NCBI GenBank assembly: GCA_003644265.1
Contig: QNBX01000001.1
Coordinates: 17,828-81,827, forward strand
Direction of reading: 5' to 3'
DNA length: 64,000 nucleotides
Source: Planctomycetota bacterium
GTDB taxonomy: Bacteria; Planctomycetota; B15-G4
Of this stretch, positions 51,659 through 59,024 are shown in pieces. The position numbers and the translations under genes are program-made. Under the pieces are notes generated by a model that saw only the letters and a program-made list of their open reading frames with translations, was not told the DNA's origin and did no database searches. Numbering within the stretch: position 1 is the first letter of the stretch; every line of letters starts with the position of its first letter.

Positions 51659-54600
51659 GGCAGGGTCTCCAGCCGCAGGCGGATGGAGCCCACGTGGGGA
51701 GCCAGGCCAGCGGCCTCCTGCAGCAGTTGGTGGGTCGTGCGCAAGGACGAGGGCCGGCTGGAGAACAGCTCGGCGCGGGCGTGCCAGGCCAGCAGTCGCG
51801 CGCGCTCGTCGTCGCTGCCTGTGTGCAGCGTGACGGCCTCACCCATGAGGTCGGCGGCCTCGGCGTAGCGACCCTGGATCAGGCGCACCAGCGCGGCCTC
51901 GAACCAGGCGTTCCAGTCGTCGAGTCGTTCGCGTCCGTGCTCGAGCACCTGGGCGAACATCCGCTCCAGGCGCGCCCCGGATCCGACGCCCATCTGCTCG
52001 GCGATGTTGCGCATGGCCGACTCGGCCTGGCTGTGCCGCCCCAGGGCTTCCAGCGCCTCCAGCCGCGACCAGAGCGCCGACGGGTCGCGGGCATTGATCA
52101 GCAGGGCCATCTCGGCCTCACGCAGCTGTGCGTCGGGCTGGCCGTTCTCGCTGAAGAAGGACATGCGGAACAGGCAGGCCGCAGGCGTGGCGTGGAAGAA
52201 CCCTGGCATGTTCCAGGCGCGCGCCAGGCGTTGCTCGGCCCCCAACTCCTGCGTGGACCAAGCGGCCGCAGCCAGCTGTGCCAGGCGACGGGGCCCCGAG
52301 CCCACCAGGCCTTCGGTGAGCAGTTCTCTGGGGAAGGGCTTGGCGTCCAGGTGCCAGAGCGCGTCGGCCACGGCCTGGGCCGCGGCGTCAGGCTCGCCGG
52401 CCGCGAGCGAGAGTTCGGCACAGCGCTGGAGCTGGCGTGCCCGGAGCAGCGTGTCGTCCTCGAACAGCAGGATGCGACGCCACAGCCGAGCGGCGTCGCA
52501 GGGGCGCTGCTCACGCTCGGCGCGTTCGGCACGCTGGGTGAGCTCCGCCTCGAAGGCCTCGGGTTGATCCAGGATCTCGCCCATGGCCGTGAGCGCCGTG
52601 GGCCGGGCGTCGCCAGCATGTGCTTGCGCACCCGCCAGGAATCCCCGTGCGCGTTGGGCTTGCATGGCAAAGAACGGGTTGCCGGTGAGGGCCAGGGCCT
52701 CGTCGAACCACTCCGCCGCCGCGGCGTGGTCGTTGGCGGCGAGGGCCATGCGCCCGCGCTCGTTGGCGATGGAGTGGCGTTCCACCGCAGGTACGTGGGC
52801 ATGCACGTGTGCGAGCACGGCCAGGGCGCGGTCGTCGCGCGCGGCCCGGCGGAAGGCGCTCACCAGGTCCATCCAGGCGCGGCGTCCCACCTCCTGCCCG
52901 GCTGTGCTCTGACGGACGTAGTTCCCGAACAGGATCTCGATGGCGTCGGCCAGCCGGATGGGGTCATCGGACGCGCCGGCCAGCAGCTCTCGCCCGTGGT
53001 CCTTGTGCTGCCGCCAGTTGAGCGCATCGATGACGCCCACGTTCCGGGACAGCGCCTGCACCAGCGTGTCCATGGCCTCGTCCCGACGTCCGAGTCGCGC
53101 CAGGGCCATGATCAGCTCGGCGAGGTCGCGCGTCAGATGCACCGAGCCCTGGCTATCGTTGAGCGCGGTGCGCAGCTCGTCCACGCCTTCGGTGTCCATG
53201 TGCGAGCGCAGGTACAGGTGGGCCAGGCGGCTGTGCGTCGGGCCGTGACGTGGGGCGCGCTCGCGCAGGGTCAGCAGCACGTCGCGTGCAGCGTCGGTTC
53301 CGCCCCCGGTGCCCTCGAGCCAACGCGAGAGCAATGCGTACGCCGGCTCGAGATCCGCGTCGAGTTCGATGGCGGCGCGGGCGTGAGCGCGGGCGTTGTC
53401 CCAGAGCGTGTGGTTGTCGCTACGCTGTCCGGCCTGATACGCCGCGATCTCAGCGCGCTCGAGGTGCGTGCTGGCGAGGGTGGGCAGCAAGCCCCACGCA
53501 GCCACCGGCCAGAGCACCAGCCCGGCCACGATCAGGGCCGGCCCCGGGGCCAGGCGGGCGCCTCCCGAGCGCGTCCACAGCGCCGCCACCAAGCCGGTCA
53601 TGAGGAAGATCGGCTCGGGTACAACGGAGTCCAGCGCCAGTCCCACGTCGAGCAGGTTGGCGGCTATCAGGGCCAGCAGGCCCGCTGCCAGGACGACCTG
53701 CAACGTACGCGCTCGTCCGTCGGGGGGCGGAGCCAGCAGGCCGGCCAGCAGCGCGCCGAGCCAGGTCAGGAACAGGGCCAAGGCGGCCCAGCCTCCCGAC
53801 TGCGCCAGGTACAGCAGCACGTTGTGCGGATGGGGCGACTCGGGTGCGTTGAAGAAGCGACTGCCCGGAGCGAAGCGTTCCACGGACAGGAAGGTGCGCG
53901 GGCCGATGCCCAGCCAGGGATTCTGCGTGACCAACGTCAGGCTGTTGCGCCACGCGTCCAGCCGGTAGTCCAACGACTTCTCAAAGCGTCCGATGCCGGC
54001 CGTCCATTGGTCGGGCAGCAGGGTCGAGCCCACCAGGGCCGCGATGCCCAGGCCGAGCACCGGCGCGGCCAGGACCAGCGTGGCCAGCAGTCGCGGGCGG
54101 CGGTCGCCACCCAACCGCAGCAGCACCAGCAGCGCCGGAACTCCCAGCACGCCCAGCACCAGCAGCGCCAGGCCGGCGCGCGAATCTGTGTGCCAGGTGG
54201 ACGCGGCGAGCAGCGCCGCCGCGAGCAGAGCCAGCGGCCGTCCCCGACGCCCGCTCACGGCCAGGCCCAAGGCCAGCACGGCGTGGTACGCAAAGCACGG
54301 CGCCAGGAAGTTGGGGTGCTGCCGGAACAGCGTCAGGCGTGTGTCGCGAGCGGATTCCCAGCTGATCTGGTCGGTCAGGTATGCCGTGAGGACTACGCCG
54401 CACAGGGCCAGCAGTGTCGCGGAGGCCACCGGCATGGCCAGCAGCAGGCGCCAGTCGGCGCCGCTCCGGGGGCGCGCGGCCAGGGCCAGCAGCAGCGCGG
54501 TCCAGGCGGCGATCCAGGGTACGGCGGGGGCTGCCTGCAAGCGGTCGGGGCCGACGTGCGCGGTCAGCAACAGCAGCCCCAGAGTGAGTCCGGCCAGCAC

Positions 54601-55140
54601 CAAGACGCGCGCGCGCGGCAACCGCCCGCCGGCGGCTTCGAGCGCCATCAGCAAGGCCACGCCGGCCAGGCACAGGGCCGCGGGCCCTTCGACCAGGAAC
54701 AGGGCCCCGCTGAGGGGCATGAACAGCAGCGCGAGCACCAGGGCTCGATCGGCCAGATCGAGGCGGCCGCGGCCCAGCGTCAGCAGCACGGGCCCGGCGA
54801 AGGCCGCCAGCAGCGGGACCCAGGCGAAGATCGGCGCGACCTCCTCGCGCAGGACACGGATGGAGGTGTAAGGCGTGATGTGCGAGGCCGCCAAGGTGGC
54901 CAGGGCAGTGACGATCAATGCCAGCCCGTGGTCGTCAAGCGAGAGCGGCCCCCCGCGACGCCGGCCCAGGCGCGCCGCCAGCAAGAGGCCCAGGGCGTGG
55001 ACCGCCAGCAGCGGGGGCAGGCACCAGATCAGGCGCCGATCCAAGGTGACGGCGTTGACCGAGTGGGCGTACGCGGCGCCCCAGAGTACGGCGACGGTGG
55101 CCCAGAGAAGCAGTGATCTGGCCAGCCGGAGGGCAATCAT
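51655..55140 (-). CDS. O-antigen ligase/polymerase-like membrane protein fused to TPR repeats
   Basis: This is a 1161-residue protein. Roughly the first 480 residues form about twelve TM helices with an O-antigen ligase (PF04932/Wzy-like) core: LFRQHPNFLAPCFAYHAVLA, STWHTDSRAGLALLVLG, NPWLGIGPRTFLSVERF and the periplasmic PESPHPHNVLLYLAQSGGW. The remaining 650 residues are TPR-like helices (DADLEPAYALLSRWLEGTGG, HGPTHSRLAHLYLRSHMDTE). Such fusions may recruit partners to polymer assembly. ATG 55140 is chosen; ATG 55182, just after the leader terminator, is possible. It is the first gene of the coupled minus-strand operon that continues with the GT-C and sulfatase-fold genes. Confidence 0.88.
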   Translation of the reverse strand: MIALRLARSLLLWATVAVLWGAAYAHSVNAVTLDRRLIWCLPPLLAVHALGLLLAARLGRRRGGPLSLDDHGLALIVTALATLAASHITPYTSIRVLREEVAPIFAWVPLLAAFAGPVLLTLGRGRLDLADRALVLALLFMPLSGALFLVEGPAALCLAGVALLMALEAAGGRLPRARVLVLAGLTLGLLLLTAHVGPDRLQAAPAVPWIAAWTALLLALAARPRSGADWRLLLAMPVASATLLALCGVVLTAYLTDQISWESARDTRLTLFRQHPNFLAPCFAYHAVLALGLAVSGRRGRPLALLAAALLAASTWHTDSRAGLALLVLGVLGVPALLVLLRLGGDRRPRLLATLVLAAPVLGLGIAALVGSTLLPDQWTAGIGRFEKSLDYRLDAWRNSLTLVTQNPWLGIGPRTFLSVERFAPGSRFFNAPESPHPHNVLLYLAQSGGWAALALFLTWLGALLAGLLAPPPDGRARTLQVVLAAGLLALIAANLLDVGLALDSVVPEPIFLMTGLVAALWTRSGGARLAPGPALIVAGLVLWPVAAWGLLPTLASTHLERAEIAAYQAGQRSDNHTLWDNARAHARAAIELDADLEPAYALLSRWLEGTGGGTDAARDVLLTLRERAPRHGPTHSRLAHLYLRSHMDTEGVDELRTALNDSQGSVHLTRDLAELIMALARLGRRDEAMDTLVQALSRNVGVIDALNWRQHKDHGRELLAGASDDPIRLADAIEILFGNYVRQSTAGQEVGRRAWMDLVSAFRRAARDDRALAVLAHVHAHVPAVERHSIANERGRMALAANDHAAAAEWFDEALALTGNPFFAMQAQRARGFLAGAQAHAGDARPTALTAMGEILDQPEAFEAELTQRAERAEREQRPCDAARLWRRILLFEDDTLLRARQLQRCAELSLAAGEPDAAAQAVADALWHLDAKPFPRELLTEGLVGSGPRRLAQLAAAAWSTQELGAEQRLARAWNMPGFFHATPAACLFRMSFFSENGQPDAQLREAEMALLINARDPSALWSRLEALEALGRHSQAESAMRNIAEQMGVGSGARLERMFAQVLEHGRERLDDWNAWFEAALVRLIQGRYAEAADLMGEAVTLHTGSDDERARLLAWHARAELFSSRPSSLRTTHQLLQEAAGLAPHVGSIRLRLETLP

Positions 55141-55191
55141 CGTCCGGGAGCCTAGCGTGCCCAGCGGGCAGACGGAGCGCATGCTCGCCCC

Positions 55192-55236
55192 AAAAAAAGT
55201 GATCGGGCCGGCTCCTCGATGGGAGCCGACCCGATC
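55192..55236 (-). terminator. Intrinsic terminator/attenuator in the operon leader
   Basis: On the minus strand GATCGGGTCGGCTCC pairs with GGAGCCGGCCCGATC around a 6-nt loop (55236-55201). Two bases later comes a run of seven T (55198-55192). The one mismatch seen on the + strand (C/A) becomes a G-U wobble in minus-strand RNA, giving a continuous 15-bp stem, so the structure is built for that strand. It lies about 50 nt before the first gene of the operon, the position of an attenuator. Confidence 0.75.
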
Positions 55237-55328
55237 CTCCTCCCTACAATCCTGAACGCGGGCGCCGGGCCCGATCCCGGCAGTTCCGCAGGATTGAGCA
55301 TCCGAAAAATCCTCGGCGATAAACCTAT

Positions 55329-55344
55329 AGCGAGCGGCGTGCCA
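55329..55344 (-). promoter_or_regulatory. Sigma-54-type promoter of the polysaccharide operon
   Basis: Minus strand 55344-55329 reads TGGCACG-CCGC-TCGCT. This matches the RpoN consensus TGGCACG-N4-TTGCW at every specified base but one, with correct GG/GC spacing. Transcription would start near 55318 and run through the leader terminator into the operon. Sigma-54 control (with PrsK/PrsR) is known for some exopolysaccharide/PEP-CTERM loci. Confidence 0.45.
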
Positions 55345-55350
55345 AACGGG

Positions 55351-55364
55351 ATGGGATTTCCCAT
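55351..55364. promoter_or_regulatory. 14-bp dyad, possible operator
   Basis: ATGGGA-TT-TCCCAT is a perfect 6-bp inverted repeat with a 2-bp centre, six bases upstream of the -24 element of the sigma-54-like promoter. It could bind a repressor or activator dimer. Confidence 0.3.
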
Positions 55365-55504
55365 GAATACCTCAAGTTGTTGATGCTCAAGGCTTTACGC
55401 TCAGTCCCTCGCGCGATGGGGCCAGCGGCGCGCGAGCGACGGATGCCCTCGAGGACATACGAACACATGGCTAACATCTCTAAGTCGTTTGCAGGTGCTT
55501 GGTT

Positions 55505-57505
55505 ATGAGTGTGGCGCTGAGGGCATGCTGCTGGCTGGCTGTGTGCGCCCTGGGGGGCATGGTGGGGGCCTGCGCGCGGCTCGCACCGGTGGTGGTGGGT
55601 CCGCAGGACCAGATCATCGACCAGATCTGGCTGGGACTGCAGCGCGGTGATGCGGCGGCCGTGCGGTCCGGGATCGAGCTGCTGGACCCGGGCGAGTTCG
55701 CCGAGCGGGCGCGCTGGGACCTGATGGCCTTGGAGCAGGGGCGCGCCGCGGCCCTGGTGCGGAGCCTCGAGCAGGGCAGCTGGCTGTCCACGCGCTATCG
55801 CGCCAGCCGCGAGCAGGCGCTCGCTGACCTGCAGGCCGCCTCGGACGCAGAGTCCCTGGGCCCGGTGGCCTGGCTGGAGCTGGCCCGACGCTCGGCCAGT
55901 GGAACCCGGCGTCGGTCGGTGGCGTCGCGCGTGCTGGCTGAGCAGCCCGGCGGGGCCGAAGCCCTGGCCGTCACGGGCGAGAGCTGGTTGGCTGAGCGTC
56001 GCCTCGACGAGCTTCAGGTCCTGCTCGAGCCGGACGAGGACCGCAGCGCGCGACTGCGCTGGCTGGGACGACGCAGCGACGCGGCGTCCGGGCGCCTGCA
56101 CGCGGTGGTGAGTGGACTCACCGACGACCTGGAGGCGGGCCTGGCCGTGCCGGAGGGGCTGCAGCTGCTGGGGCGGCTGGTGACGGCCCTGCCGGACGAG
56201 CAGTCCGAGCGTCGCCTGGTCCGGGCCCTGGCCGCCGATCGCGGCCAGGGCGCGCGCTGGCGACGGGCACGAGATGATCTGGCGGGCCGCTTGGCCGAGC
56301 GTCGCGGCGAGGTCTCGCTGGCCATAGCCGGCATGGACGCCTCGCGACCGCTGGGCGCCGACGACGTGGGCCGGCGCCGACGCCTGCTCGGTCGGCTGGG
56401 GGCCGACCCCACGGGCCCCACGCCCGAGCTGCGCGTGGACGCGGACGCCGCGCGCCTGGGTGCCCCTGAACTGAAGCGCCTGCGGCTCGCACGCGAGTGG
56501 TCCCTGGCGGCGCGCCAGAGCTACCAGGACGTTTCAGCCGACGGGGCGCTCTCACTGGACGAGTTCGTCGCGGCGCTGGACAGCGCCGCCGCCCCGCTGG
56601 GCGAGGTACCCAGCCTGGCCGCGCTCCCGCGTCGCTCGTTCGGGCTCTTTGGCGAGATGCTCGACACCGCGCCGCTACGCGAGCGCTTGCCTGGCGCGTT
56701 CATCATCGGCGGCAAGGGTCTTGGCATGGCGCCGGAGCTGACCTGGTACGACCTCATGTCGCGCGAGCGCGTGCCCGACGAGCGCGCGGCGGACGAGGCC
56801 TACGATCTGTGCCTGGTTCGCAGCCTGCGCGTGCCCGGGCAGGCCGCCGCGGCGGGCGCGCGCTTCACGGGAGCGGGCCTGGTTGACGTGGTGTTTCTCG
56901 ACCTGGACGAGCTGGCTCGCACGGCGCTCCTCGACCAGTCGCTGCGCCAGCTCCCGGAGCTGGGCCCGCTGCCCGCGCAGGATCGGCTGCAACGCCGTTC
57001 GCTCTCCGAGCCGCTGGACCAGGCTCAACGTCTCACGCTGCTGGCGGTGGAGGACGCAGCCGGCGCCTACGAGCAGCATCTGCTCCAGAGTCTCTCGCTG
57101 CACGAGGCTCAGCACATCGCGGACGCCGGCCGTTTTCTGGAGCGCAACATCTTCGGCAAGTTGAGCGACCTGATCGGCGCGGGGTTGCTGCCAGGCAACG
57201 TGCGCGCCGAGTTGGAGCGACGCGCGCAGCTGGCGGCGCTGCAGGGGGCCGACGATCCGCGCATCCCCCTGGCGGACATGCTGGCCATGATCCCGCTGGA
57301 GGGCGCGCTGGCCAGCAGTGAACACGCGCGCGGATACGCCGAGCTGCTGGGGCAGCTGATCGCGGTGCTCGACGGCGAGCGCTGGGAAGGCGCCGTACCT
57401 CTGGAGCAGCTCGGCCTGTCGCGCCAACACGTGCTGGTGCAACAGCTGCACCTGCTCGACAAGTCGACCCTACGGGCTCTGGCCGTGGCACTCCCGCTGG
57501 ACTGA
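55505..57505 (+). CDS. Lipoprotein with HEAQH metallopeptidase-like motif
   Basis: I do not recognise a named family for this 666-residue exported lipoprotein (lipobox MVGAC, Cys23). Residues 30-300 are Ala/Arg/Leu-rich helical, TPR-like sequence. Residues 440-520 look globular (VDVVFLDLDELARTALLDQS). The segment LSLHEAQHIADAGRFLERN places HEAQH at 533-537, an HExxH zinc motif; Glu571 in AELERRAQLAAL could be the third ligand, as in other HExxH...E proteins. It may be a peptidase or a catalytically reused fold. ATG 55505 is preferred to TTG 55499. It is divergent from the polysaccharide operon and shares its regulatory region. Confidence 0.75.
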   Translation: MSVALRACCWLAVCALGGMVGACARLAPVVVGPQDQIIDQIWLGLQRGDAAAVRSGIELLDPGEFAERARWDLMALEQGRAAALVRSLEQGSWLSTRYRASREQALADLQAASDAESLGPVAWLELARRSASGTRRRSVASRVLAEQPGGAEALAVTGESWLAERRLDELQVLLEPDEDRSARLRWLGRRSDAASGRLHAVVSGLTDDLEAGLAVPEGLQLLGRLVTALPDEQSERRLVRALAADRGQGARWRRARDDLAGRLAERRGEVSLAIAGMDASRPLGADDVGRRRRLLGRLGADPTGPTPELRVDADAARLGAPELKRLRLAREWSLAARQSYQDVSADGALSLDEFVAALDSAAAPLGEVPSLAALPRRSFGLFGEMLDTAPLRERLPGAFIIGGKGLGMAPELTWYDLMSRERVPDERAADEAYDLCLVRSLRVPGQAAAAGARFTGAGLVDVVFLDLDELARTALLDQSLRQLPELGPLPAQDRLQRRSLSEPLDQAQRLTLLAVEDAAGAYEQHLLQSLSLHEAQHIADAGRFLERNIFGKLSDLIGAGLLPGNVRAELERRAQLAALQGADDPRIPLADMLAMIPLEGALASSEHARGYAELLGQLIAVLDGERWEGAVPLEQLGLSRQHVLVQQLHLLDKSTLRALAVALPLD

Positions 57506-57574
57506 GCGCGGCGTCGGGACGGGGCGCTGAACAGCAGACCGGCGCGGCGTCGCGCGCAGCGTGCGTGCTTGGCG

Positions 57575-58999
57575 CTACACGGCGCCCTGTTGCAGCACGA
57601 CGACCTTGACCGTGCGCAGGATGATGGCGATGTCGAGCGCAAGGCTGCGGTGCTTCACGTAGTACAAATCGAGCTGCAGTTTGATGAAGGCGTCGTCCGT
57701 GGTGTTGCCGTAGCTGTGGTTGATCTGGGCCCAGCCCGTGACGCCCGGCTTGACCAGGTGGCGGCGGCCGTAGTGCGGGATCTGCTTGGTCAGTTCGTCC
57801 ACGAAGAAGGGCCGCTCCGGCCGCGGGCCCACCAGGCTCATGTCGTTGCGCAGCACGGCCCAGAGCTGGGGGATCTCGTCGACGCGGAGCTTACGCAGCC
57901 AGCGACCCACGCGCGTGATGCGATTGTCGTTGGCCTGGGCCCAGACCGGCCCCGTTCCGACCTCCGCGTCGGCCCGCATCGAGCGGAACTTGGACACCCG
58001 GAAGCTGCGGCCGTTGAGTCCCATGCGCTCCTGGCTGTAGAAGATGGGTCCCCTGGACTCGAGCTTGATGGCCAGGGCTGCGGCCAGCATCAACGGCAGC
58101 GCGAGGGCCAGGCCGATGCCGGCGCAGAACACATCGGTCAAGCGGCTGGCGACGCGATACGCCAGCCCGGGTCCGGCGGTCGAGAGAAACAGGTCGGGGC
58201 TGGCGATGGCGGCGGGAGACACGCGCCCGGTGATGCGTTCATAGAACGCGCTGGCGCTGCTGATGCGGGCTCCGGCCAGGCGCAGGCGCAGCATGGCGTC
58301 GTTGGCCGGCACGGCGTCCACGCTGATGACCACCCGCTGGATGTCGTGGTCTCGCACGACCGCTTCGGCGCCATCAGGAGCCCCGAGCACCCGGCGGCCC
58401 AGGCTCTGCTCGCCCTGCTCATCCAGGAAGCCCACTAGCTCGATGCCGGGGTCGCGTCGCCGGCGGGCCTCCTCGACGATCAGGTCGGCCATGGGGCCGC
58501 GGCCCACCAGGAGCACGCGCTCCGCCAGGCCTGCGCCATGGATCCAGCGCGGCCAGCGCATGCGGAACGTGTAGCCGCTCAGGAACGCGATCCCGCAGCC
58601 GGCCACGATCAGAAAGGGGTGGATCTGAAGTCGCAGGAACAGCCCGTCCAACTCCATGGCGCGGTCGACCACGCCCATGCCGTAGTGCAGCAGGGGCAGC
58701 GCCACCAGCACCAGGATGATGGCCTCCACCAGGCGCACGACCACCGTCTCGGGGCGCACGATGATCGACCAGCTGTACAGGTCGCGGAAGCCGAAGGCCA
58801 TCTGCAGCACCAACACGAACAGCAGCGAACGGAGCAGGATGAACCCGGGCTCGGTGGGGCCCAGCTCCGGCAGCGACGCCGGGTTGCTCACCAACAGGCT
58901 CAACAACAGCGCGCGCATGTGCGTCACCGGCGTGATCACCGCCAGCAGCAGCAGTGTCTCGGCGCAGGCAAACGTGAGTTGGGAGGTCCTGGCTCTCAT
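57575..58999 (-). CDS. Polyprenyl-phosphate sugar-phosphate transferase (exopolysaccharide initiation)
   Basis: This enzyme starts glycan synthesis by moving a sugar-phosphate from a UDP-sugar to undecaprenyl phosphate. It has 474 residues: four N-terminal TM helices, a CoA-binding-like Rossmann part (RVLLVGRGPMADLIVEEARR), a fifth hydrophobic hairpin, and the catalytic bacterial sugar transferase domain (KFRSMRADAE, RKLRVDEIPQLWAVLRNDMS, LVGPRPERPFFVDEL, KPGVTGWAQINHSYG). Layout and the end ALDIAIILRTVKVVVLQQGA resemble sugar transferases of PEP-CTERM/exosortase-type EPS loci. It probably initiates the polymer handled by the ligase operon at 47784-55140. Confidence 0.92.
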   Translation of the reverse strand: MRARTSQLTFACAETLLLLAVITPVTHMRALLLSLLVSNPASLPELGPTEPGFILLRSLLFVLVLQMAFGFRDLYSWSIIVRPETVVVRLVEAIILVLVALPLLHYGMGVVDRAMELDGLFLRLQIHPFLIVAGCGIAFLSGYTFRMRWPRWIHGAGLAERVLLVGRGPMADLIVEEARRRRDPGIELVGFLDEQGEQSLGRRVLGAPDGAEAVVRDHDIQRVVISVDAVPANDAMLRLRLAGARISSASAFYERITGRVSPAAIASPDLFLSTAGPGLAYRVASRLTDVFCAGIGLALALPLMLAAALAIKLESRGPIFYSQERMGLNGRSFRVSKFRSMRADAEVGTGPVWAQANDNRITRVGRWLRKLRVDEIPQLWAVLRNDMSLVGPRPERPFFVDELTKQIPHYGRRHLVKPGVTGWAQINHSYGNTTDDAFIKLQLDLYYVKHRSLALDIAIILRTVKVVVLQQGAV

Positions 59000-59024
59000 G
59001 GGTCGTGGTGGGGCCTGAGGCTCG

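Larger units (their letters stand above)
55294..55390. repeat. 9-bp inverted repeat flanking the promoter region
   Basis: TTGAGCATC (55294-55302) and its exact complement GATGCTCAA (55382-55390) enclose 79 bp that contain the sigma-54-like promoter and the ATGGGA dyad. It may be paired regulator half-sites or ends of an RNA structure. Confidence 0.5.
55141..55504. other. Divergent regulatory region of the polysaccharide operon
   Basis: These 364 bp separate the minus-strand O-antigen-ligase operon from the + strand HEAQH lipoprotein. I see no gene. From the + lipoprotein toward the operon it holds one arm of a 9-bp inverted repeat, a 14-bp dyad, a sigma-54-like promoter, the second repeat arm and an intrinsic terminator, all listed separately. 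A 70-codon frame on the minus strand (55364-55152) runs through the terminator and is not convincing. Confidence 0.7.

Noticed and set aside
51694..55116. 1140-codon open frame antisense to the O-antigen-ligase gene
   Set aside because: Same GC-skew artefact; the minus strand encodes a protein with clear TM and ligase motifs.
55152..55364. 70-codon minus-strand frame in the operon leader
   Set aside because: It runs straight through the terminator stem and U-run and has no recognisable protein features.
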